In this document: positions 11,474-20,824 of the stretch, piece after piece
Layout of the letters: every line of letters begins with the position of its first letter
Numbering within the stretch: position 1 is the stretch's first letter
NCBI GenBank assembly: GCA_963674455.1
Contig: CAVMBE010000032.1
Span: 62,001-126,000 of the forward strand
Direction: 5' to 3'
Source of the DNA: Lecanosticta acicola
Taxonomy: Eukaryota > Ascomycota > Dothideomycetes > Mycosphaerellales > Mycosphaerellaceae
Length of the DNA: 64,000 nt
Notes under the pieces: generated by a model
What the model was told of the DNA's origin: nothing
The model's input: only the letters and a program-made list of their open reading frames with translations
Databases searched by the model: none
Made by a program: the position numbers and the translations under genes

Positions 11474-12988
11474 ATGCGGGCGCTTGATGCGCTGCTGGCA
11501 GTCTGGAGCTGCCTGCTTTGTCAGACAGCCATTTCTCAGTCGACCACCAGCACTGCCGTTACCATTGGAGACGATGGTCCGGAGTCTGGCGGAATCGTAC
11601 CCATTCCTGCTCCGTCAGGTGCAACGGGCGACTCCCCATTCCCCACGTCCGGCGGCGAGTCTGGATTCACCCTCGATGTTCCTCAGCCGACTGATCTTCC
11701 AGATGCTTCCTCTACTCAAAAGTTCAAATGGATCCACCCGACCGTAACGCCATCCCCGGTGACAGTTCCAAAACACAATGGGAGCCACATGCAGACATAT
11801 CAGACATATCAGGCTAGGCGAATCGGTGGGCAGACTCTCGTCTCGGCGCACAGCACATGGGCTGCAGTGCATTCTGTCTATCTGGATTTCCTTCCCAACC
11901 CTTTCCAGGAACCCAAGTCAGTCTACACCGAAGTCAAAGTCATCGGCAAGTCTTCGACAGTCGTCGTCGAGCCCACGGCCACCGTGGTCACTGTCGATGG
12001 GCACGTCTTCCCAGTTGTCCACACGGACGGCCCAAGCCCAATACCGTCTGATTTGATACACACCGTCGAAGTCCCTCAGTTCGGGTCCGCAATCATGGTA
12101 CCTGCTCCTGCTCAGGCGACCCAGGAATCGTTGGTCAGCGCTCTCCTCGTCGACCCGGAGTCGCGACTTGCCGTTAGCGATGGCGATGGCGATGGCGATC
12201 GGAGTGCGAAGAAATGGAAGCGCATTGCGATTATAGCGCTTGCTGTGGGTGGTCCCTCCTGGCTACTGCTTCCGCTGTTGTGCTGCTGTATCCCTTTACG
12301 ACGCAGAGAAAAGGTCGTCGAGAAGACGACGTCCACTGACCCAGCGACTGGCCTGACTGTGGTGACTACATCAACCAGCCCAGCGAGTAATGGAACCGGT
12401 ACCACCACGGTTGAGACGACCGAACGAGGCACGCTCACTCGACAAGCCGAAGAAGGTCGTGGACGACTTTCCCAAGTGATCGGCTCAGGAGCACGTGGAC
12501 ATGATACGGGAGTGGGAGCCGGTGCTGCAGCGGCTTCGCGTGGCGGCAGTGAAGGATCTTCTGGCGGTTCGGGAGCTGGTCGAGGTGCTTCGGGCGCCGG
12601 TAAAGGTGGTTCAGGCACTTCTCAAGGTGATGCAGGTGCCGGTCGAGGCAGTGGTGGTGCTGGTCAAGGTAGCGGAAGTGCTAGCGGCGCTGGAGGTACC
12701 GGTGCATCTGGACTCGGCGCAAGTTCTGGCACGTCCGGCCACTCTGGAGCGGCTGGCATTGACGGAGGTTCTGGAGCGGCTGGTGAATCGAGCGCCTTGA
12801 GAGGAGCGGATGCAAAAGGCGTTGCTACGGACAAGAAAATTGGCGCGGCTCCCGCATCTGCCGAACACGTTGAAGCCGTCCCCGCCCACGATGGTGCTGA
12901 CAGCCTCCGTACTGGCAGCGAGATGCTCGATATCGGTAGCCTTCGCGGCCGCAGGAAGATGCGTCCGGACAGCCGCAGCCCTTTCTGA
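11474..12988 (+). CDS. Single-pass membrane protein with Gly/Ser/Ala-rich cytosolic tail
   Basis: Single exon, 504 residues. A signal peptide covers about residues 1-21. The extracellular part (about 22-245) is Thr/Ser/Pro-rich and includes possible N-glycosylation (NGS near residue 102). The charged boundary SAKKWKR is followed by a membrane segment at about 250-273 ending in three Cys (270-272, possible palmitoylation), then RRRE, which predicts a cytosolic C-terminus. The tail is dominated by Gly/Ser/Ala repeats at about 345-445 and ends with basic RGRRKMRPDSRSPF. The architecture recalls fungal wall sensors, but no WSC or Cys-rich sensor domain is present. No family recognised. Confidence 0.75.
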   Translation: MRALDALLAVWSCLLCQTAISQSTTSTAVTIGDDGPESGGIVPIPAPSGATGDSPFPTSGGESGFTLDVPQPTDLPDASSTQKFKWIHPTVTPSPVTVPKHNGSHMQTYQTYQARRIGGQTLVSAHSTWAAVHSVYLDFLPNPFQEPKSVYTEVKVIGKSSTVVVEPTATVVTVDGHVFPVVHTDGPSPIPSDLIHTVEVPQFGSAIMVPAPAQATQESLVSALLVDPESRLAVSDGDGDGDRSAKKWKRIAIIALAVGGPSWLLLPLLCCCIPLRRREKVVEKTTSTDPATGLTVVTTSTSPASNGTGTTTVETTERGTLTRQAEEGRGRLSQVIGSGARGHDTGVGAGAAAASRGGSEGSSGGSGAGRGASGAGKGGSGTSQGDAGAGRGSGGAGQGSGSASGAGGTGASGLGASSGTSGHSGAAGIDGGSGAAGESSALRGADAKGVATDKKIGAAPASAEHVEAVPAHDGADSLRTGSEMLDIGSLRGRRKMRPDSRSPF

Positions 12989-15476
12989 CTGGCTTGAATG
13001 TCGTCTGCCCGGAGGCTCTACACGCACAACTTACGCATCACAACTGGCACACCGGTATCCTCACGCCAGAACAGCCAAATTTGTGGCATAACAAAAGTAC
13101 ATTGGGCATTGCATACGCACACCGACAACATACACGAAACTGAATGGGGCAGTGCCAGGATGGCGGTATACAAATATCAACATGGACGCAGCAGTATCAA
13201 TGAGGAGCATGACTGAACTGAAGAGTATGCAACGGCTTGGAGGATAGAGCTCCGCATGGATAGTCGGAACAAGCATTTCTCCGCCACGCATGCTCTAAGC
13301 GAAGCTTTCTCGTGCTTCTTCTCCGTCCTCGTGAAGTGCTGCCCCATTCTTCCTCGTCGGCTCCCAATCCCCAGACCCCGGACGCCATAGAGACCTTCCA
13401 ACCTCAAGACCTCACCTCTCCCCACCCTTTCCGTCCAATGAAGCCAATTGCCTCTCGGCCTTCTACCCTAGACAGTTCATACATTGTTGTTTTGAGCGTC
13501 GCGGCTAGACTGATTGGCATCAGTTTTGGGGGTCGTGATGCGATCTTGGAGTATGCGCGACCATGCAGGCGCCTGTATGCACCTGTGGTTACCGCCTGGA
13601 TTTTAGTGAGTTTTGGATACATACCTTATGGTGCAATTCCGAATGGGGGCGCTGACACTGCAATACAGCTAGCTGGTTGGTTGGTTGGTAGAGACGGACC
13701 ATTTCACTGTACATGACGCCTGGATATCTGACCATGGCGCCGTCCTCGGAAAATTTGAGTCTAAACACTGGACACACTACCTCTCTGAGGAGGAGCTTCG
13801 TACGGATATTCAACAAGAAACTTCTGACGGGAAATTGGACCAGGTACGAAGGATGATATACCCACAGACACGGCTCGCGACCCTTTCTTTACAGTGTTTC
13901 ATTACCTAGTCGACTCGATTCAGTTGCTCTCTTGCAGCACACACAGGTTACGGTACGATGCATACTGTTGACCATTATCATCGCCATAAATTCATCGTTC
14001 ATTTCATGTGTTGTCTCTGTGCCTTTACTACTTCTTGGGACTGAAGATTCGGAAGCTCTCTGTAGCTTTCATTTCACTCTTTTGGCCCAGGCCCAGGCCC
14101 AGCGCGCTTGTGGATCAAACTGCCCATGTTTCACCAACTTATCCGCCTGCTCTTGGAAGTTTTCCATGCATCTGTCTGATGTAGTCCTTCTGAGCTTTTA
14201 TCTGAGAAATCTTGTGTTCCCCAAAGCCTTGCTCTTCCGTCTTCAGGCTCTTCCTCCAATTGAAAAATTTTGGCCCTCCAGATCATTCGTCTTACTTACA
14301 TGTCTCTTTCTGCGTGGCTCGCTATTGCTTCTCAAGATCTTTCTTTCAACTCAACGATCCAAGCCCTCTTGGTTCGCGACGCTTGGCTTTCAGTTGGTCG
14401 ATTTTTTGGGGCACTTTTGCTAGAGATCTTCTTCTTCTTCGAGCTCGCTGATACGATCGATGTTTCTTGTGCCTTTCGCAGTTTCGGACGCCCGCGGGGA
14501 TGCACTCTCAGCTGGTTGGCTTCTATTGTCCTCTCTCTCGCTCCAATTTCTCGTCCCCAGCTTGAGCTGCTGCCACGGCTTACTGCTTCTCGCGCACTGC
14601 CTGGCTAGGCTTCGCTCCTACGGCCCGCATCTCACTGCTACAAGACTCGTCGATAGCGCTGCCCTCATTGATCTGTCGACCTGCGAGGAGCAGGAGAGCC
14701 AGATTCTCGTCCGTCCAGAGTATCGTCTGGTCGGTTGACTTTCCTTTGCTCTGTGGCGAGACGTTTTCTCGCACTTTTGCTTGTCACGCTCTGTCCTCTC
14801 GAGTTTGCTCGTGAAAGTGATCGAATCCGTCCGTCTGTCTACGTTCTCGTCCGCTAGGAGAAGTACACCACCGGAAAGTACAGGAGCCAGTCAATGGATG
14901 TGACGGGCTCGGACGGGTTGGCGAAGCGCGCATAGGGCAAGCCGGCCGAGGGGACGCAGGATCTCCATTGTCGATGTCTCTGATATCATACTAAGGGGTG
15001 GCAGTTGCGTGTTTGTCAGTAGTGTTATGCAGATGGGTTGAGAAAAAGAAGTTGTTACGGCTTTTGGGGGAAAGAGGGTTCCGGGTGGTGGTCAAGGCTT
15101 TCAGCTTAGTTTCGGCAGGTTCCGCTAGCGTTGTTCATGCAAGTGAATGAAACTGCACCTGCCATTCGCCTGCAGAACAGATTAGCACGCCACCGGTGAG
15201 ACGAGTGTCGCAGAGCCTGTTTAATGAAGCCGCAGTTTGGCATTCTGAGGCTCGCTGCATTGAAAACCTCGAAGAAGACGGCTGTGCTCCTCGCCATTCT
15301 GGGTATAGGGCTTCAGTTCCTGAGATGGACGTTACTATTGATTGAATGCTTATTCAGGAATCTCTACACAGGAAGCAGAGTATCAGAGATATTTGCAAGG
15401 GTCATGAGACATAGAATGCTCGAAAGGAGACAGAAACGTACAACAGCTGTCTGTGCTCTCTCAAGGATCGCTTCTT
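12989..15476. other. 2.5-kb stretch without a firm gene
   Basis: No complete gene could be built on either strand. On the minus strand between about 14.15 and 14.77 kb there are several adjacent open fragments in different frames with protein-like composition (an AT-hook-like HPRGRPKLRK, a TILWTDENLALLLLAGRQ segment and an FNWRKSLKTEEQG segment). They may be exons of an unrecognised nuclear protein or a decayed gene; see findings. Confidence 0.5.
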
Positions 15477-18400
15477 CTAGTCCTGTCTCTCATCCTCTCC
15501 GCTCTGATACGGATCCTCGTCTGGGAACTCCATTCTGTGCAGCTTCGTGAGATCATCCTCGCTGTCATCCTCACTAATATCGTCACAGTCTTCGGGCTCA
15601 CTGTCTTGCTCTGGCTTACTAGCCGGCTCCGGTGGCGCGACCCCCTTGCAGTCTGGCTTGTGGTTGTTGTCAAATCCGCCGCATTGACCACATTCGTCCT
15701 CAACATCGTCCTCGTCGTCCTCATCGTCCTTATTCTTATTCTCTACCGTCAGGTCATCCTTGTTGCTGGCAAATGCCGTCCCATGGGTGCCGCTCGGTTG
15801 GTTGCGATTTGCTGCACTGTTGTCCTCTTCGCCTTCATCTTCATCGGATTCGTCCGACATCCCTTGATCTGCGTCCTTGTCGTCTGGGGTGGTGTGAGCC
15901 GCCTTCGACGGCTGAATGCTTGGGTTTCGCGAAAGCTGACTTGTCCGAAACGCCGGTGGTGCAGTGACTGGGCCTTGCGGAGGCGTAAGCGACGTGTACC
16001 AAGGAGCAGGTGGCCTGGTAACTGGCCCGGTCCGGGCAGGAGAGGGCGTATTCGACGCTGTCCCGATACGCGCAAAAGGATCGTACTTCTTGCCCACTGG
16101 ACCCATTTGCACGGTGTAGGCAGAGGCAGCTGCTTGTTGGTAATCTGGCTGAGACCAGCGGGATGCTACACCCGGAGGCTCAGGCTGAGATGTAGGTTCA
16201 TCCTCATCTGACTCTTCCTCCTCTGCAGCTCTCACACGCTCCGCCGCCGCCTCCTCGTCCCTTCTTCTCCTGAACTCTCGCAAGTTCTCTTCTTCCTTGG
16301 CTTTCCTCCCGCGCAATTCTTCTTCTTCCTTTTCTCTACGTTGTCCTTCCTCCAATTTCTTCTGGAAAGCCTCCTTCTCCTTCTCGCTACGGACACGCAG
16401 CTTTGCTACCTTTCTCCCGAATTTGAAGTTCTGAGGAATGTCCCCAAAGAAATTTGAGGAATCTCGAGCGCCGTCTTTCTCTTGCGCTGAGTTGGATTCG
16501 GCGCGCGGATCGAATGTCGGGACACTCGCCTGCGGAAACTCCTGTGGCGTTTCCGTGTTGATGTCGGTCGATTCCTCCTCGCTTGGCTTCTTTGGGCGCT
16601 TGTCCTGGTCGAGATCGACATCTACCAATCCAAGCTCCTCGTCTTCGTCCTCATCAGGAGCATCTAAAGACTCCGTAGTCGAGATCCGAAGACTCGCAGT
16701 GCTTTCTCCATTCTGTGATAGATTCTCATTGGCCCAGTGCGGCTGATCGCCGGAAGATTGAAGCGTTGTGCTCTGATCAGGAGGAGACTCTGGGGCTGAA
16801 TTAGACCGACCTCCAAGTGACCCAGATTGTTCGCTCGGAATCTGTTGCGTGCCATCTCCAGGCAGCTGTCCGTGCCCAGCATGTTGAGTTCTCAGGCCGT
16901 CCAGGGGTTCTGGAAGCACAGTATTCTCAATTTGGTCAGCAGTCGTGTTTGGTGGCTGTTGCGTATTATAGCCAGGCTGCTCTCCCTCGTTGAGCTGGTC
17001 GTCGTCCGAAAGGTCTCCATCAATAAAAGAATGTGGGAAAATGTCTTGCATCTCCTCTTCTGCACTCTGCGTCGGATGCACTTCATTTTGTGCCGTCTTA
17101 ACACCCTCCTGATCTTGAGAACTGTACCCGTTCGCTTGCTGTTGAGCTTCATATCCAGGACCAGTAAAGTGGTCCTCGAGCAAACAGTCATCGCTCATCT
17201 CCACTTCTTGATCCCGAGTGGGCGCTTCGTGCAAAGAGGGTGCTTCAGTCGACGGTGGTGGTTGGGAGCTCTGGCCAATGTTAAGATCTCCAGTCCAGCC
17301 ATCACCACTGAATACCATGTCTCCAAATTGTGAGCTCATCTGCTCCAACTGTGGTATATTCTCTTGCCATTGTGAGGTGTTCTGTTCTTCCTTGAATGGA
17401 GCAGGTGGTAGATCTTCATCTGGAGTGCCAGGCCGATACACTTGATCCCAATCGTCCATGTCGAGATCTTCGTCCAGTGACGGATGTTGCTGCGGCGGCT
17501 GCTGCGGCTGCTGCTGCTGTTGCATTGATAATGATGGATCAACGGATTCTAGAAGATTGGCAGAGGCAGAGGCTGGAGCTGCAATTGCTCCGCCAGCGCC
17601 ACTACCATCGTTCTCTCCTGAACCATCGTCTTCGTCGCTGTCGTCTGCTTCATCGTCTGGTGTCTGCTCTTCATCATTCGGTCGGGAGGCTTTGTGCTCT
17701 GGGACATCAACTTTGTCATCATCATCATCATCATCCTCTTTCTCACTTTCTCCTTCTCCTTCGTCCTCTGTCTTCCGGTCTTCGTTCTTGTCCGGCTCTT
17801 CATCAAGACCAAGCATGTTCTGCTCGTCTTCTGCGACATTAGGTGACTCTTGATTATCAAGCGGAGGCTGCAGGCCTGTGTCCCTTTTTTCGCAACCATC
17901 TGACTGCATAGACGCCCCTGTAGTGTCCATCATGTCGTTACCCGCGATTGAAGAGACCGATGCTGTTGACGCGTTTTGCTGCGACTGTTCTAAGATTCCA
18001 CCCTTGAAGCTGTCGGCGGGCCTGTCATTATCCAACTTCACTTCAGTCGCCCTGCCCTTCCCTTTTGGTGATCTTGGCTGCTTGCGCTCCCATGTTGGAG
18101 TGACCACAGTGCTTCTACCTTTGGAGGGAGCTAGTGGTCGGTGCTGGTGCTGTCCGGTGGAACCGAGTCCTGATGTGCCACGAGCCTCTTCCATAGCTGA
18201 TGTCGCTGCTTCTTGCTGCGCCTGCGCCTGGGAGCCGTGATCTGGGGTTTCTGCAGCGGATTTCGTAGCACCTAACTTTCTTGTGGGCTGCCGAGCTTTT
18301 CTAGCTGCCTCTTCTTCGAGGCGCTCTTTGTGGTCTTGTACACTTTTCGCGAGACGCTTCTCATCTGCGCGGTAATCTTCTCTCAGCCGAAGCTCCTTCG

Positions 18401-19058
18401 CTTCGTAAAGCCCTTGGTAGTATGCTTCCCAGGCATCTCTTTCACGCTCTGCTTGTTGGTGACCGCGGCGAGCATTCTCAGCTTCCCCTGCCGCAGCATC
18501 TCGCTCAGCCACGAGTCGAAAACGTTCATGCTTTTCCCTCTGTAGCTCGTTCGTGATATTCGAGACCTGTCTTCGAAAGTCCGCTGCCTGCTCCTCGAAG
18601 CGCGTTTCATAGTCGTGTCGAACAAGGTCCGTTTCCTTTTGCAGCTTGAGCCTCTGCGCCTCTTCTGCCTGTGTACGTTCTTCCTGCCACTGAAAATCCA
18701 AGATGACCATATCTTCCGCCTGATCGCGAATTTGCTTTTTTAAGCGCTCAATTTCATGGCGATAGAGTCTTGACGGCCCGTGTGGGTCTCCGTTCAACCC
18801 GAGTCGTTGGAGCGGCGGGCGATTCGAAGTTCCAAGAGAGTAGCCTCCGGACCATGGAGCTATCCTGATGCGCTTGACCTGTGGGTTGTACAGCCGGTCG
18901 AGGGCCATCATGCATAGAAACACGAGAATTGCTATCAGTGAGCCGAAGATAACACCGTTGACTCTGGAAGTATGACTCTTGGTGGGCGTCGTAGCGGATT
19001 CCCATGCAATGGCCCTCGCCGCTGCCGGGCCAGCTCGACGCAAAGATAGCGTGAACAT
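15477..19058 (-). CDS. Large acidic coiled-coil protein with N-terminal membrane anchor
   Basis: Single uninterrupted frame of 1193 residues; no family recognised. A basic N-terminus precedes one hydrophobic segment at about residues 35-53. Residues about 100-260 form a long Glu/Arg/Gln-rich coiled coil (for example RHEIERLKKQIRDQAEDM). The centre is disordered and very acidic, with a run of seven Asp, Glu-rich blocks and a short polyGln tract. A second charged helix with KEKEAFQKKLEEGQRREKEE character lies at about 890-975. Near the C-terminus is a Cys group, C1123-x2-C-x10-C1137, flanked by EDDEDD-type acid, possibly metal binding. The topology suggests an ER- or nuclear-envelope-type scaffold, but that is inference only. 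Confidence 0.75.
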   Translation of the reverse strand: MFTLSLRRAGPAAARAIAWESATTPTKSHTSRVNGVIFGSLIAILVFLCMMALDRLYNPQVKRIRIAPWSGGYSLGTSNRPPLQRLGLNGDPHGPSRLYRHEIERLKKQIRDQAEDMVILDFQWQEERTQAEEAQRLKLQKETDLVRHDYETRFEEQAADFRRQVSNITNELQREKHERFRLVAERDAAAGEAENARRGHQQAERERDAWEAYYQGLYEAKELRLREDYRADEKRLAKSVQDHKERLEEEAARKARQPTRKLGATKSAAETPDHGSQAQAQQEAATSAMEEARGTSGLGSTGQHQHRPLAPSKGRSTVVTPTWERKQPRSPKGKGRATEVKLDNDRPADSFKGGILEQSQQNASTASVSSIAGNDMMDTTGASMQSDGCEKRDTGLQPPLDNQESPNVAEDEQNMLGLDEEPDKNEDRKTEDEGEGESEKEDDDDDDDKVDVPEHKASRPNDEEQTPDDEADDSDEDDGSGENDGSGAGGAIAAPASASANLLESVDPSLSMQQQQQPQQPPQQHPSLDEDLDMDDWDQVYRPGTPDEDLPPAPFKEEQNTSQWQENIPQLEQMSSQFGDMVFSGDGWTGDLNIGQSSQPPPSTEAPSLHEAPTRDQEVEMSDDCLLEDHFTGPGYEAQQQANGYSSQDQEGVKTAQNEVHPTQSAEEEMQDIFPHSFIDGDLSDDDQLNEGEQPGYNTQQPPNTTADQIENTVLPEPLDGLRTQHAGHGQLPGDGTQQIPSEQSGSLGGRSNSAPESPPDQSTTLQSSGDQPHWANENLSQNGESTASLRISTTESLDAPDEDEDEELGLVDVDLDQDKRPKKPSEEESTDINTETPQEFPQASVPTFDPRAESNSAQEKDGARDSSNFFGDIPQNFKFGRKVAKLRVRSEKEKEAFQKKLEEGQRREKEEEELRGRKAKEEENLREFRRRRDEEAAAERVRAAEEEESDEDEPTSQPEPPGVASRWSQPDYQQAAASAYTVQMGPVGKKYDPFARIGTASNTPSPARTGPVTRPPAPWYTSLTPPQGPVTAPPAFRTSQLSRNPSIQPSKAAHTTPDDKDADQGMSDESDEDEGEEDNSAANRNQPSGTHGTAFASNKDDLTVENKNKDDEDDEDDVEDECGQCGGFDNNHKPDCKGVAPPEPASKPEQDSEPEDCDDISEDDSEDDLTKLHRMEFPDEDPYQSGEDERQD

Positions 19059-20824
19059 GATTGCAGCGAGAGGTTGCAGGATGGCTTGGTGGAAAGCGAA
19101 ATTGTCGAGAGCAAAAGTTCCGGAAAGTGTACAACACGAAAACGCGGACGTGAATCGTGGACGTGAAGTTTTCGCATTGTCTGCGAGTGACCTAGCGAGT
19201 TGCGTTTGTTCTTGAGAGTGTGCACGGACTTTCTTATTGAGCCAAGGCTAAGACAATAGGTCGAGTGAAATGGAAGCGACGAGTAGGTTCAGCGCCAGAG
19301 TCTGGAAGTCGAAGACCCACAGTTTGACACAATAGTCTTGCCAGCATGGTAACCCCGAACAAGGCTCGTGGTTGATGGCGCAAAGAAGGGTCAGCCTCGC
19401 GCAGTCAAAATTCCGGAAATGGATTGTACCTTGAGTTTCTTTGTTCGAGTGTCTCCAGCTTAGGTCGATCGAATGTGTTTACAGGATTTGACAGAACAAA
19501 AGCAAGAGAGCGAGTCTCGATCTCCACCAGACGCTGCGTAAGTATCCATACCGTCTATATAGCACACCATCCATCCATGCCATTCTGATCCAGCTTACGC
19601 GCAGACTTTACGCTACAACCCAATCGAGACTCCTCGCGAGGTGTACTGTTGTGCAGTGATACCCTGTAGAAGTCCGATTCGACTGATATAGATCCGCCCG
19701 TCTCGTTCCATCGATATTGCCGTCGACCATCGGACCCTCCCTCCTCTCGAGACATTGACTTCCTCTGGACGTGCCGCATGCCGAAGCATCAAGATCGTAA
19801 TGCTCTGCTTCTTGCATTCTGCCAGATTTCGAGGTGAAAGCGCTTGTCGACCCGCGTTCGATGGCGTTGCAATTCATATTCGCGAGACTGGATGAGCAGG
19901 ATGAATGCCCTGGTGAGGTCAAGTGTGTTCTCACGCGGAGCCAATTCCGCGGCGTCTGTGCTGAGAGAAAGCCTAGTCTTGGCGCACAGACCAAATGCAT
20001 CGCGCTAGGCTCAAAGGGTAGCGATGCCCCAACGCCGCGTGTCCAATGAAGCTAGAGGTGGTGGGCCAAATTATTACACAGCCACAGGTCTGAGCCATGA
20101 GAGACCAGGGAAACCCGGCTCGTGATGATAAAAGGTATATTCTGCTAAAACGACAACCAGAACAACGTCACCACGACAATAACAATCACATCTCTTTCGA
20201 TGTCGCTTCTCCCATCCGATCATATGTCTGAAGTTGGCGCTTGGAGCTCAGCACATGAACGCGCATCCCACGAATTTGGGTGAGGGGTCATGAGTGAGGT
20301 CCCTACGATGAAGTCTGGCTTGCGCATGGCTAGCCTTAGCCTTGTCCAGCATCACACATTGCGGGGCTCCAGGTCACTTGATGCAGATCCTCGCCAGGCG
20401 GTGACGGACAAAGCACAGGTGGACATGTGAAGGCGAGGGAACATGTGTGCGTGCATGCATGCAGAGCGGGCGCCGTCTTCGTATAGGCAGTTGGCAGCTA
20501 CGTCAATCGCGCGTGCTCGCTGCAGCTGGAAGAGCTCCGAGCTTGCTGCTGTATCCATACGGTTTGATTGGTTTCGTGTTACTCCAGCCGGACCTCTTCA
20601 CCCGACTACAACTTCTCATATGTGAGCTCGTGCGCATGCAATTGTTGTACAGATTCTTCGTCCATCGGCGAGTCTCGTTATAGGTTACCATGGGAAGGTA
20701 GGACGCAGCAACGGCACGGTCCATACATCCACCACGAAGCGGGAAAAGCGAACGCGGCGGTAACAGACAGCTCGACTCCCTTTTCAACTGGCATTGCAGC
20801 GCTCACGCGTCGTCTGCAGCCGCA
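19059..20824. promoter_or_regulatory. Divergent intergenic region upstream of glycogenin
   Basis: 1.77 kb between the starts of the coiled-coil protein (-) and glycogenin (+). No supported gene. Open frames are short and without domains. Confidence 0.5.

Noticed and set aside
12112..12618. Minus-strand Pro/Ala-rich ORF
   Set aside because: Shadow of the Gly/Ser/Ala-rich tail of the plus-strand membrane protein.
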